From: Clavaria fumosa
Taxonomy: Eukaryota > Basidiomycota > Agaricomycetes > Agaricales > Clavariaceae
DNA: 64,000 bases
Direction: 5' to 3'
Assembly: GCA_951802425.1 (NCBI GenBank)
Contig: OX637795.1
Span: 1,116,001-1,180,000, forward strand
In this document: positions 30,331 to 42,369 of the stretch, piece after piece
Position numbering within the stretch: position 1 is the stretch's first letter
Layout: every line of letters starts with the position of its first letter
Made by a program: the position numbers and the translations under genes
The notes under the pieces: model-generated
Databases searched by the model: none
Told to the model about the DNA's origin: nothing
The model's input: only the letters and a program-made list of their open reading frames with translations

Positions 30331-32685
30331 ATGTTCTGCAAGCTACTCTGTTACGCAACGACGCCATTCGTAATAAGTTTTTTCGTGTATAGCTACCACT
30401 CCTGGTCCTACACTCGACCTGTTGTTCTGCGACTTTCTTCTGCTGCCGAATTTGATTGGGAAACAGTGAGCCAGACTGTAGACGAAAGTGAGCAGCGTTC
30501 CCCTAATATTGACCCATCGCAGCTCGAACCCAGCAGGAAACTTGAATGGGTTGATTGCTATACTGATTATCAGTGTGCCCGATTCCAGGTCAGTCCGGAT
30601 CATGTTGAGAATGTTTATACTAGCTTATCTTGTGATAATGAAAGGTTCCTCTCGACTACTCAGACCCTGATGGAGAATTGGCTGTCATTGCTCTCATTCG
30701 AATCCCGTCACCTTTCATCACCTCCAGCTCTTCTGATTACCTTGGTCCTGTAATATTCAACCCAGGAGGTCCGGGAGGCGACGGTGTCAGTTCTATGCTG
30801 AAACGAGGCCCGGCTCTTTCGGCTATTGTAGGGCCGCGATTTGACCTGGTCACCTTTGATCCCCGAGGCAAGTCTTGTGTCTTATTTCCCACAGACTTTG
30901 ACATCAACTTGACATTCCTAGGAGTGGGGCGCACAACCCCACGTATGTCCCTGTACGGTACAGAGATAGATCGTGCATTATGGAAACAATGGGAGTGGCC
31001 CAACCTCAATGTCTCAACCAGTTCTATTCAGCTTGCATGGGCACGCGCTCAAATCATGGGTCGATTGGCAGAAGAGCGTGATGGCGGTGCGGCTAAGCAT
31101 GTTGCTACTAACACCGTCGCACGAGACATGTTACAAATCACACAAGCATATGGCCAAGATAGGATCCGATATTGGGGCTTCTCGTATTTGTCTCTCACTT
31201 ACCTGGTTCTTACCACTACCTGACACCCGAATTCAGCTACGGGACAGTATTAGGTGCTACATTCGCAGCAATGTTTCCTGTGGGTATTGCTTCCACCTGG
31301 AGCTCCACGGCCTGACAATAATGTATGCCAGGATCACATCGAGCGCATGATCTTGGATGGTATGCATGTCCTCTCGACAAATTTTACTTACCTAATTTTT
31401 TCAGGTGTCGTTGATGCCGAGGATTATTTTGAAAGTGAGTAGATCTGCATTTGTATCTGCTCTTCATCGAAAACTTTGGCATAGTGCATTGGATGACTGC
31501 CATGGAAGACACGGACAAAGCCCTTGAAGTCTTCTTTTCAGAGTGCGCTTCTGCTGGAGCGGATAGGTGTTCCTTCTACGCTCCGACAGCACAAGCTGTC
31601 TCCCAGAGGTTGACCGCTCTTTACGCGTCAGTCCGTGCTCGGCCAGTGGTGGTCCACCATCCATATGGAATTGTCGACTACTTTATGCTGCGGCATGTCA
31701 TCTTCACTTCGCTCTATTATCCGTATGCTCTGTGGCCCATGTTGGCGAAAGCACTGTCAGATCTGGAAGCTGGCAATGGCACTACGCTATTTGAGCTCTC
31801 TGGTCATGAGGATTTTGATTGCCACTGCGATGGGAAATCAACACCTTTCTATGTTAACAATTTCGAGGCTCAGACGGCGATATTGTGCTCAGATGCTGAA
31901 GAGGTTCATGATTCTCCCCAGGAGCTGCATGCATACTATGGGGAACTGCTCAAGGTTTCGAACTGGGCAGAGATTCTTGGCTCAATCCGTATAAGGTGTT
32001 CGTACGTATATATATTTGAAGATGTGCCAACAAAGAATCTAATGTTTTTCTTGTTATTAATAAGAGGATGGCGTATTCGAACAAAGGATCACTTTACAGG
32101 TGCTATATCTAATCTCAAAAACTCCAGTAAGGAACTCACCTCATTGCTTTACATTGTGTACACAGGGCCATTTGTTGCTGATACGAGCTATCCTATTCTT
32201 CTTATCGGAAACACAGCAGGTATACATCTATGTACTTGAGCCACCCAGTATCTTGTGCTGATATTTTCCTGATCTAGATCCTATAACACCGTTGTCATCG
32301 TAAGGCTTCATAGATTTTTTATCGATTTCATTTGACACAAATATATATGTAGAGCCCACAAGATGTCCAAGGGATTTTCTGGATCAATTGTCTTAACACA
32401 AGATTCACCTGGAGTAGGTTGTCTATCAGTCTTAATACTAAAGCATATGTTAAAATTTATTAGCATTGTTCTTTTTCAGGACCATCACTTTGTACGATGA
32501 AGCATATCCATCAATACTTTGAGGATGGCACTTTACCAGAGCCTGGGACCATTTGCTCTGTTGATCTGCCGGTGTTCTTCAATAGAAGCCAGGCATTGGA
32601 GAATAACATAGTCTGGAATGACTATGATTTTCCGGAGGCAGCACAGTATATTAGCAAAAGACCTCTCATTGGAATCTGTGCTTAG
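30331..32685 (+). CDS. TAP-like alpha/beta hydrolase (peptidase S33 family)
   Basis: ATG at 30331 gives MFCKLLCYATTPFVISFFVY, a hydrophobic N-terminal anchor or signal. The mature domain starts near QCARF and, after an intron, VPLDYSDPDGELAV. The oxyanion region NPGGPGGDG is followed by FDLVTFDPRG. The nucleophile elbow GFS/YGTVLG is split by an intron (about 31182-31236). After another intron, DHIERMILDGVVDAEDYF is read. The Asp is in GNTADPITP, and the His in HCSFSGPSLC if an acceptor near 32465 is used. The C-terminus matches the TAP-like C-terminal domain (QYFEDGTLPEPGTIC). It is a complete catalytic triad with at least ten short introns. Relatives are secreted or membrane-associated aminopeptidases or esterases; the substrate here is unknown. 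Confidence 0.8.
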
Positions 32686-34180
32686 ATTTTTTTTCTAACT
32701 GAAAGAGATCTAAATAGAAATATGGCACTGTTAAACCTAGCTTTAGACACATAGAACAGAAATGACTTGTAAAGACAGTGTTATAACCTAGCATTTATAG
32801 CATTTATTTGGCTTGATCTACATTTGGCTCCCTGAGGAGCTACTGAGTCAGCAAACATCCCTTACCTTACATAGGTATCACTAAGCTTTTAGTAAGTGTT
32901 ATTTCTACTAAAATACAGGGATAAAATGTGTTCTACAGGCCTTCTATATAGTGGCTCTTATTGTGTTTTGCATGTGATCTTGCTAGGGTATAGCACAGAT
33001 ATGGGTAATCCATGATCTGTCAGAATCTATACTCCCACAGGTACAAGTATGGATTTCATTGCAGGGATTCATGTACCCATGGGTACCTGACTCTCAAAAC
33101 CACACAAGTGATATTGTGTACAAAGTCAAAGATGGTTGGGATGAGATACCAAAGGACTAGTGTGGAGCAGTACTAAAATCCATTCCTGTATCCATGGAAA
33201 AATCTGTATTCATGAGTGATATTTCCATGGGAAAATCCATGCCTGATGGATACACAGGTATGGATTACTGTACAATGAGTATGAGTGCAGATCAGAAAAT
33301 ATATATCCATGGAGTATCTGTGCATTTCCCTAAATCTTACCAACACAATGAAACTTGTCATAACCCCACCTGATCACCTGTAAGGATAATCCAATTTCCT
33401 TACATAATTATCAACCTTAAGTGCCTGGCATTTAGCACCCACTACCCAAGTGCTCCCTTTGAGCACCTAGTACATTAAGTGCCTGTCTTAGTGCCCACCC
33501 TGCTTAGTAATAGGTCTGCCCTAATATGACTCTGAGCACCCATATTAGTGCTGGTATTACTTAAGCATAATTAATGCTTAGTAAAGCAAGGCTTGAGCAT
33601 TGCTTACCCATGCAGAACATAAAGCCATGTGACTAATGGCTCACATGGACCACAGAACACCCATACACTCTTAACTTGTCCCTAACCATGCTGAGGACCA
33701 GCTAGGTATCGCACCTAGTCCAAGAAGCCCAAGTGTTAGGCACACTAAAATGGGCAACCACCATAAGTGCCAGACTGGCACTTAAGCCTACACATGACCA
33801 GACCAACTCCCATGAAGTCCAGATCACAGGCAGTGGTGATAACAAGGGAATTCCCACAGAAGACTTCTGTGACTGATGAAAGACCACAGTAGGAAGGCAC
33901 TATGGACTGCAGATGCTGCAGACAGTCAGCAAAACCTGCTTCTTAGGCACTTATTCCTGTGCCTGGTGAAATAGAAGCAGAGTACACTGCATGGTCCATG
34001 ATAAAGAGATAAGGCCTGAGTAGTATAAGTAGTCAGTTGTTCAGTCATCTAGTTCCTTTGTCTTTAACCTGTTACTTTGTGCAAGCTTGCTATTATATGT
34101 CAGGTGCTCACCAGTGTATTTATGAATTTCATGATACACAGTTTATTATTATTACACACAACTCTCAGCTTCAAACATTA
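32686..34180. other. Gene-less, repeat-derived stretch
   Basis: No gene is seen. At 33175-33290 the words ATCCATGGAAAAATC, TTTCCATGGGAAAATC and GGATACACAGGTATGGAT make several short inverted and direct repeats. From about 33410 the words AAGTGCCTGGCA, TTAGTGCC, GAGCACC and TTAAGTGCC recur irregularly. A decayed transposon is likely, but boundaries could not be set. Confidence 0.35.
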
Positions 34181-34229
34181 GATTTGTCCCTCCTAGAGCA
34201 GGACACAATTTTTACCCCCTCATTATTAA

Positions 34230-34345
34230 AGGATGTGACAGCTTGCACATCTGTCACAGGAGAAATGCTCTACCCAGTGGAATATCTCAATTCCATCAAT
34301 GCACCTGGGCTTCCATTTAAGATTGGCTGGCCAATATTGTGGTTG
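34230..34345 (+). pseudogene. Fragment of a Helitron Pif1-like helicase
   Basis: The peptide GEMLYPVEYLNSINAPGLP followed by FKIGWPI matches the C-terminal helicase motif region typical of Helitron transposases (YPxEYLNSLxxSGLPxHxLxLKxGCPIMLLRNL; pattern from knowledge of the family). Surrounding frames are broken and no Rep domain is seen, so this is a remnant. Confidence 0.5.
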
Positions 34346-34592
34346 AGTGTCACAACCCTATCCAGTCATGCAGTCACCATCCCACACCCAGACTCTGCCA
34401 TCCAATTTAGGTCTGACATACTCCAATCCATCTCTAATCTGACTCTGACACAACTCCAATATGTCCATACCAGACTTCCTTCACACTCCAAAATTGGTCC
34501 TTCAAACCATTTGGACCTCACCTCCAGAATGTTCCTCAGCACTAGTCCATGATTGGCAACCATTGGGACAATGCCCTCCACCCATTGGAAGG

Positions 34593-34729
34593 CATCAGCA
34601 AAACAGCTCAGCTAAGTTGTCAGTATAGAGAGGTATGGATCAGTATGTAACACCCCAAGACAACCTGGGGTGTTACACACCAATCCATACCTGTCCATAT
34701 CTACATTTAGCCAAGCTGTTTTGCTGATG
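34593..34729. repeat. 137-bp imperfect palindrome
   Basis: Outer arms CATCAGCAAAACAGCTCAGC and GCCAAGCTGTTTTGCTGATG; middle arms GGTATGGAT and ATCCATACC; inner arms TGTAACACCCCAAG and CCTGGGGTGTTACA. It lies about 250 bp downstream of the Helitron helicase scrap and could belong to the same element or be a foldback MITE. Confidence 0.65.
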
Positions 34730-35710
34730 AACATTACATGTGTCACCATCTATGCTTTCTCACTCCTAGAGTGAAATTCTTAGGGATATTTCATATACAT
34801 AGTCTGCCTTATGCCCTACCCTTGTTGTATATGAAGCCAATTTTCTTTTTTTGGAATTCACATTGTATGGTGATCAAATCAACAGGTAATCCCACAGAAT
34901 AAGCAGCCTTAGGCTCTCTTAGAAGGAGTGAATGTCCAAATATATCAAGATCTTTCCTCCCATTGTGCATCATCCATCAGGAAATGTAGAATTTTCTTGA
35001 CCAGCACTTGACCAAACTTAAATCTGTCTTGACTGTCTTAATCCTCAGAATCTGTACTAAGTAGACTCATCTTAATCAAGTAGGTCTAGTTTCTTGATTA
35101 AGACAAATTTTCCAAAGCAAGTTCAGTCAAGTATTTCAAGAACACACAAGATCATGTAAGGACATGGTACTACTGTATTCACTAGCCATCCTCCTCAGTA
35201 TCTGAAAGAAATACTAGGCAAGCATGTGCATTATTCTCAGCATTAACTTCCTCGACATCTTGCAAAGTGGCACAGTGAGCAGTTGACTGGGAAGTAATGT
35301 AGGGTTGTGCCACAGCAATAATCCTCTTAAATGGATATTCAGAGAGTTTTTTGATTGAGACCATGTGCATTCTTGTGGTCTTGCCCCAATTGCTTTTGCT
35401 GAAGGCAACCACCTTGACAGATTTCTTGCTGGTAGATTTGTTGATGGCACTGCTGAGCCCATGAGTGCCATTTGTTCCCTTGCTGATGTCACTGGCAATC
35501 ATAGCAATTGTGATAATTCCTTCACACCAAACAGTCAAGGAACATTCAATCTATAGTAAGATAAGCCATCTGAACATGTAGAGAAGTGAGAAACACTTGC
35601 AACAGCACAAGAGAGCACAGGAGCTGCATGGGGCAAGTAGTCTCCAACTGTCCCAAATGCTGCTGCCAGGATGTCTTCATGGCCCTGGATAGCCATAAGG
35701 TGTGAAGTGA
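34730..35710. other. Gene-less flank of the chromovirus
   Basis: A 118-codon minus-strand frame (35182-35538) with SKSNWGKTTRMHMVSIKKL is present but not recognised. Transposon-derived sequence is likely. Nothing else is supported. Confidence 0.3.
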
Positions 35711-35715
35711 AGACC

Positions 35716-36004
35716 TATCAGACTGGGTCTCACACAACTTAAGCGTAAGGTCATGACGACAATACTAAGATAAGGGGAAAAGAGTACAAAAATGGAAAGG
35801 ACGCAGTATATATAGCGAGAGCCTCGGGACTTGCCGACTTTCCCACGCTCGGACCCTCAGATCACGTGATGCGCCCAGGCCCAGGTCATGTGATCTTACG
35901 ATTATGTAATCTGACCACAGCCACAGGTCATGTGACCTTCCAACAACCCTCCCCAGTTTCTCCACAACTGCACTTTGGGATGGCTTACATAAGCGATCCT
36001 AACA
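35716..36004 (-). repeat. 3' LTR of the chromovirus
   Basis: 289 bp, matching the other LTR except G at 35745 (A at 41068) and G at 35803 (A at 41126). It contains a TATATATA box (about 35806-35813, plus-strand numbering) and several CACGTGA / CATGTGA words (35860-35940). Confidence 0.93.
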
Positions 36005-36015
36005 TCACCCCCCTC

Positions 36016-39000
36016 TTAAGGCTGGGCGTCCCGACCAGCTAGCTTGGCCTTGTCAGGGTGAGCAAGGAAGAAGTCCCGGAGAAGCAGTGCCACATTGGTG
36101 AGGTTCCGTCGTGGCTCCCAAGTGTTCTCCTCTACAGGGTATCCCAACCACTTCACCAGGTATCTCACTCCACGCCCCACCTTCTTAACATCAAGGATCG
36201 CCTCCACATCATACTCCAGGTGGTCATCATCAATTGTAGGGGGCGGAGGGGGAGGCAGGTTCTGGGAAGGGAAGGAAGGGGGGTGGTATGGTGTCAACAG
36301 CAACTCATTGAAGACCCGATGGATGCGCCAGGCCCGAGGGAGCTTGAGGCGATACCCAGCAGGTCCCACCTTCTCCTCAACTGCAAAGGGGCCTGCTCTC
36401 TTGTTGTCAAGCTTTTTACAGGGCCGGTCCATCTTCAAGTTTCTAGTATCCAGCCAGACCAGATCTCCCTCAGAGTACTCCCGACTTGGGCATTTCCCCT
36501 TATCGTAGCTCTTCTTCATCGCTGCCACTGCTTTCTCCATTGCCTCCTTGGCTGCTCTTCGGGACTCCGTGAGCTTAGCCATCCACTCGTCCGCCGCCGG
36601 GTTCACCTCAGAAGGTGGCCGGAGCCCCCCATTCCATGGGTGTCGTCCATAATCAAGGAAGAAAGGTGTCTGTCCTGTTGCTGAGTGCTCACGATTATTA
36701 AGAGCAAACTCCGCAGTGGACAACCATTCAGCCCAGTCATCCTGGAGATGGTCCACATAAGCCCGGAGATAGATCTCCATCTCCTGGTTCGCCCGTTCCG
36801 TCTGTCCATCAGTCTGCGGATGAAAGGCAGTACTTGGATTTGCCTTTACCCGGATCATGGAGTAGAACTCCTTCATGAAGCGGGACACGAACTGGGACCC
36901 CCGGTCACTCACAACCTTGTGAGGGACTCCATGGTCACGAAACACTCGATCACGGAGGAGACGTGCCGCTCCAAGTCCTGTGAGGTCGAGCCCGATCGCT
37001 TCGAGCAGTGTCCGTTTCGTGAATTTGTCGACAATAACAAGGATGGCATTATGTCCATGGGAGAGGGGGAGGGGACCGACTATGTCCCATGAGATCACCG
37101 ACCAGGGACCATCGGGCACCAGATGGGGGTGCAGTGGGGCAGCACGCTTGGTACGGTCGGGCTTTGTCCGCTGGCATGTCTCACACCCCTGGGCATACCG
37201 ATCCGCATCTTTTACCATGTCCGGCCACCAATAACCCTTCACTAGTGCTGCTCTCAACTTCCGGGGCCCAGGGTGTCCAGCAGCGGGGAGGTCATGCTCA
37301 AACTCGAGAATGGCCTCACGAGCTCCTAGGGGGACCCAGGTGACTATCCCCTTTCGCCAGAGTCCAGCACGATCTCGTGTCCACTCATCATCAAGCTCCT
37401 CCGGCTTCTGTATGTGTACCGCGCTATTTTTCTGGAGTAGCATCTCCATTTCCGATGTGAATGACACACGGACTTCCGTTTCCGGGAAAACCTGCACTGG
37501 TGCATCCTCCTCCACCATCTCTCCATAGTCCGGTCTCCGGGAGAGTGCATCTGCCTTTGTGTTCGACTTGCCAGTGCGATACTTTATCTCAAAGTCAAAG
37601 CACTGGAGCTCTCCAACCCAACAAACCTGCCTCGGCTTCAACTTCTGGGGCTTCCGGAAGTACTGGAGGTTTGCATGGTCCGTCCAGATCTCGATCGTCT
37701 CCTCTGCTCCAATGAGGTATGCTCGCCACTCGCGAAGTGCCCGAATCACAGCCAAGAACTCCTTGTCGTACACATCGTAGTTCTTCTCAGCTGCAGTGAG
37801 GGCCTTGGAGATATAGTCAACAACTCTCCAGGTTCCATCCGTCTGCTGCTGCGAGAGCACTCCACCAGTTGCCAGATTGCTTGCATCTGTCTCTACCTTC
37901 CATCTCCCTTTGTCCTGAGGCAGAGCCAAGACCGGGGCTGATACGAGTGCCTGGCGGAGATCTCGGAAGGCTGCTTCCTCCTCCTCCTCCCATTTCCACG
38001 GAACATTCCCAGTCAGCCGGAAGAGTGGCTTTGCCCGGGCAGAAAGATTTGGGATGTGCCGGCGGAGGTAGTTCAGCATCCCATTGAACCTCTGGACATC
38101 CTTCACATTCTTAGGACGTGGCCAATCTCGGACTGCCGCACCCTTGGCCGGATCATGCTCTAGTCTGTTGTGGGAGATCTTCATCCCCAGGAAGATGATC
38201 TCACTCTTCTCAAACTCGCATTTACTGAGTTTGAGACACAACCCATTCTCTCCAAACTTCCTCAAGACCCGATCCATCCAGTACCGGTGTGTAGCCAAGT
38301 CCTCTGCAAACACAATGACATCATCCACATAGGCCCTCACATGTCCTCCTGCAATCTCCTCCCTCAACACATGGTTCATGAAGCGTTGGAAGGTGGCAGG
38401 GGCATTCTGCAGTCCAAACCACATGACAGCTGGTTCGAAGAGTCCACGGGGTGTCAGGAAGGCGCAACGGTGCTGGTGCTCGGGCCAGACCTGCATAGAT
38501 GGGAAACCTCCCTTTGCATCAATCTTAGAGTAGATCGACGCTCCTTTAAGCACATCCACTGTGTCTCAGATGCGGGGGAGGGGGTACTTGTCCTTGATCA
38601 GGTGTGCATTCAGCCTCGAGTAGTCGATGATTGGCCGCAGTTTGTCCTTCTCATGTTTGAAGAAGAAGGGGCTGGCATACGGGGATTTCGAGGGCCGGAT
38701 TCGTCCAGAAGCAAGCTGCTCATCCACCCAACGGTTCATCTCCACCATCTCCTGCCGTGTCAAAGAATACAGCTTGGAGGAGAGGTGCTCAGGGTCCTTT
38801 TTGAACTCGATCTTAATATCGAAGTCTGGTCGGGAGCAGGGAAGTTCATCCCACTTTGCTTCACTAAACACCAAAGGGTAGCAGCTGGGCCAATCGGGGG
38901 TAGGGCCAGAGTTGGGAAAACGGGTGTCCAGAATACTCGTGGATGCGAGGGTACTCGTTTTCAGGGGTGCAGGGGCTTGAGGGGATGGGGAACACTGTGG

Positions 39001-40464
39001 GGGGCAGCGGGTAAGGCTCAGCTCTGCCTTCTGCCAGTCGATATCCGGGTTATGCCGCTTGAGCCAGTCATGCCCAAGGATGACCTTGTGGGACTGGGTC
39101 TTTCCCAGCAGAAAATGGATCCGCTCCTGGTGGTCACCAACTCTCACCAGCACCTCTATCCCATATCGGACCTTTCCATCCCTGTTCTGTGTCCCATCCA
39201 CATTATACATGGTGATTGGGTTCAGCAGGAGAGATGGCTCCAGTCCCACTCCTTTCGCCCACTCCAAATCCATGAAGCAGTTGGTGCACCCTGAGTCAAC
39301 AAGGGCCTTCATTGTGGTCCCTTTGCCAGTGCTGAAAGCCTCCAAGTGCACCTGGATGGCTAGCTCTCGTGGCACATGTTTCCGCACTTCTGGCCGCACT
39401 CTGGTTAGGCGCTCTGCCAGTCTCACTTCCTCCTTCACCTCAGCCCCAATTCGGGTATGTCTCCGCTGCAAGATAGTATATCGGGGTATACTTGCAGCAG
39501 GCACAGGGACGGAAAGGGGGCTGGCACACTTCTTCTCCCCAGTGGGAGTCCTCCTCTCTCTCTCACACAGCTCTATGCAGGCTCGGAGCCGTGCAATCTC
39601 TTTCTCATATCCCTCCGCCATTTGGGGGGCACATGGTGCTGCCTGGGTTTGGGCCCTTGGGACCTGCAGACGCGTATCAGGCAGGGGGCAGAAACGGACA
39701 GCATGGCCAGTCTGGTGGCATCGGAAACAACATCTCTCATCAGCAGGGGCCCATCCTCGGGCCATGGCCACATCTGGAGTACACAGCAGAGGGGTCACAA
39801 GAGGTCGCGAAATGGTCACGGCAGGTCGTGGTAGGGTTGCGGTGGGTTGCGCAGGGGTCACAGTGGGTTGCGGTGTCCGTTCCGTGAGTATCCCATCCAG
39901 TCGCCTTTGCTGGGCATCAAGCCTCTCAGCCAGCACCTTCCATTCTCCATATGTCTCTGGCATCGGGGAGACACCATAGATTCTCTCCACCAACCTCCTA
40001 CTCAGGTTCAACTCCAGCCAATGGACTAGGATTCCTGAGTCCTTCTCTGCACTCAACTTCGCCCGTCGGGACAGCATCTCGAATTTCGCGAAGAACTCTG
40101 GTGCTGTCGTGGCACCCTGTTTCAGCCCTGCAATATCAGCAAGGGCAGTCGCACGGTCATTCGGGTCGTCGAATGCGCGCTTCATCTCCTCCACAAACTC
40201 TGCCCAGGTTCCGGCCTTGCCACTACCCAGGATCTCTTCCGCCTTCATATTCGCCCACTCTGCAGCGAATCCTTCTCCAGTAATTTTGCTCAGAGCAAAA
40301 AGGACCTTCACCAGGTCCACAGCATAGACAGTCGGGTTCGCCATAAACAGGAGGCGAAGGGATCGGAGGAATGTACGGAAGTTCCTTTTCTGCCCATCAA
40401 AGGGGGCAACAGATAGGTCAAGCCTCATAGGTTGGGCTACAGGCGGGGCGACATGGTCTGCCAT
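36016..40464 (-). CDS. Gag-pol polyprotein of the chromovirus, one internal stop
   Basis: ATG at 40464 (MADHVAPPVAQPM). In order: Gag domain (SKITGEGFAAEWANM), zinc knuckle CFRCHQTGHAVRFC, aspartic protease ALVDSGCTNCFMD, reverse transcriptase (LRPIIDYSRLN; SKIDAKGGF; catalytic YVDD in RAYVDDVIVF), RNase H (KVETDASNLATGGVL; WTDHANLQYF), integrase with HHCC finger (GHPGPRKLRAALVKGYWWP; CETCQR), D-D-E core (SWDIVGPLP; VSDRGSQFV; QTDGQTERANQE), and a C-terminal chromodomain (YDVEAILDVKKVG; YLVKWLGYPVEENTWEP) that marks a chromovirus. In that family the chromodomain steers integration to modified histones. A TGA at 38566-38568 splits the reverse transcriptase just after YPLPRI; otherwise the frame is intact over about 1,480 codons. 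Confidence 0.9.
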
Positions 40465-41038
40465 CACAGGCCCTGGATGCTGTAGATAAAGTTCCAGGCC
40501 TTGGGCACTCAGGATTTCTTCGATCTCTTAACAGTCCTGTCCTCTTAGGCTGCTCTTCTGTGTACTTATGTACCTATAGAACTCTTATTCTATGAAACTT
40601 TTGTTAACGTGGGGCCCAAATGGTGTCCCAGGTGGTCACTCCACAACTCCTAATGAGTTGCCCGTGCGCCCTTCTGACAATGGTCACAGAGCAAGGGCCC
40701 TGTCCACTGGACCAGGAAACTACAGAAAGACTATGTAGGGGCCTTTCCTTGCCCTGTACACTACACGATTCACTGGTACGTAGCTGTAAAACAAAGTTCC
40801 GGGCCTTGGGCACTCGGTATCACTTGGGGAGGGTCACAGTTGACTTCCTCTGGGTCTGGTCACGTGTATCTACACACAGTAAAAATTTCACGCGGTTCTG
40901 TTACACACCGCGGGCAGGGTAAAGGAGAAGAGGATGATAGGGGCTGAGCTGTGACAACGTGTCACAGTTTGAAATTAAGGGTCCAGGCTAGCCGGGTTAG
41001 GGCACGGGGCTAGGGCGGACAGGCGGATCTTAGTATTA
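40465..41038 (-). other. 5' untranslated leader of the chromovirus
   Basis: About 570 bp lie between the 5' LTR and the gag start. A block of about 30 bp (AAAGTTCCAGGCCTTGGGCA) occurs twice, near 40487 and 40798, with few differences. There is no coding potential. It probably holds packaging and priming signals. Confidence 0.5.
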
Positions 41039-41327
41039 TATCAGACTGGGTCTCACACAACTTAAGCATAAGGTCATGACGACAATACTAAGATAAGGGG
41101 AAAAGAGTACAAAAATGGAAAGGACACAGTATATATAGCGAGAGCCTCGGGACTTGCCGACTTTCCCACGCTCGGACCCTCAGATCACGTGATGCGCCCA
41201 GGCCCAGGTCATGTGATCTTACGATTATGTAATCTGACCACAGCCACAGGTCATGTGACCTTCCAACAACCCTCCCCAGTTTCTCCACAACTGCACTTTG
41301 GGATGGCTTACATAAGCGATCCTAACA
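41039..41327 (-). repeat. 5' LTR of the chromovirus
   Basis: 289 bp, same boundaries as the other copy; both differences from it are CpG to CpA on the plus strand. It contains the presumed promoter TATA run. Confidence 0.93.
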
Positions 41328-41368
41328 AGACCTGTGAGATGAAGGGTCTGCAGAAGCAACCCTGCCAC

Positions 41369-41666
41369 TTGGCTAATTTGAGTGAGTCATTGGAGTCCAA
41401 TGGCTCACTTAGTGTTTTAAAGTCTGGTCCAGTCTGGTTTTTTCCCCTTTTTGTGAAAAGACTGGACCAGGACCGGTTCATTGATTTCTTGAATTTTGGC
41501 TGAACTGGACTGGTTTTAGACTGGTTTTTTTGCATGAACTGGACTGGACCTAACATCAGTCTTCTCATTTGCAGTCTTTTTGCAGTCTGGTCCAGTTCAG
41601 TTGCAGTCTTTTTCCAGTCTCAAGGACTGGACTTTAAAACACTAGGCTCACTCAAATTAGCCAAGC
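41369..41666. mobile_element. Palindromic MITE of about 300 bp
   Basis: Outer arms CTTGGCTAATTTGAGTGAG (41369 on) and CTCACTCAAATTAGCCAAG (about 41647-41665); inner arms TAGTGTTTTAAAGTC (41410-41424) and GACTTTAAAACACTA (41630-41644). The centre is rich in CAGTC/GACTG words (GGTCCAGTCTGG, GACTGGACC), so most of the element can fold back on itself. There is no coding frame. Confidence 0.6.
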
Positions 41667-41829
41667 CAAGCTGAGCTGCAGCAACACTAGTGGCAGCAGG
41701 GAGTGATGCATGGAGTATGAAGGACTGTTCTGGACAAAAATCATCAAATGTTTCATAAAAATTGTGAATGCCCATACATGCCCATGCATGTCCACACATG
41801 CCCATGCATGCATTTGTATGCCAAAAAAT

Positions 41830-42210
41830 GCTGAAATGTGCCAGAAAATGCAAAGAAATGAAAAAATGTGTGTAACATCATGTGAATTGATGCAAAAATG
41901 TGCTAGAAAATGTATTAGAAAATGTAAAAAAATGTGTGCAACATAATGTGAGTTGATGCAAAAATGTGCTAGAAAATGCAAAGATGTAAAAAAATGTAAA
42001 AAATGTGAGTTGATGCAAAAATGTGCTAGAAAATGCAGAGATGTAAAAAAATGTAAAAAATCTGAGTTGATGCAAAAATGTGCTGGAAAATGCAAAATTG
42101 TGCTAGAAAATGCAAAAATGTGCTAGAAAGTGCAAAAATCTAAAAAAATGTGAATTGATGCAAAAATGTGGTAGAAAATGCAAAAATGTGGTAGAAAATG
42201 CAAAAATATG
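41830..42210. repeat. AT-rich minisatellite in the left arm
   Basis: Units of about 20-45 bp built from GATGCAAAAATGTGCTAGAAAATGC and AAAAATGTAAAAAATGTGAG. The reverse complement lies at about 44870-45130 in the right arm. Confidence 0.75.
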
Positions 42211-42369
42211 CTAGGAAGAAATGGAAGCAAACACTTGCTGGAAACATAACATAAGAGAGATGCAGAGGCAGCCAAATATGCCATTGAAGGATAGAAGAAG
42301 GCAGAAATCCTTTGCTGAAAGGGTCCAACCAAGCACCAAGTTGGGTCCACTCATGATCCATGTCCCCTG

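Larger units (their letters stand above)
35711..41332 (-). mobile_element. Complete Ty3/Gypsy chromovirus with 5-bp target duplication
   Basis: Two 289-bp LTRs (35716-36004 and 41039-41327) are flanked by AGACC at 35711-35715 and 41328-41332. On the minus strand the LTR starts TGTTAGGATCG and ends CAGTCTGATA. A polypurine tract (AAGAGGGGGGTGA on the minus strand) abuts the 3' LTR at 36005-36017. One gag-pol frame (40464 to 36016) is interrupted by a single TGA. The LTRs differ at only two positions by eye, so the insertion is very recent. Confidence 0.93.

Noticed and set aside
33357..34678. A 1.3-kb solo LTR from TGTCATAACCCC to GGGGTGTTACA
   Set aside because: The ends resemble a short inverted repeat, but no target duplication or second copy was found, and a helicase scrap lies inside.
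36058..40283. Plus-strand frames of 80-370 codons across the chromovirus
   Set aside because: They are antisense to an almost uninterrupted gag-pol frame with all expected domains.
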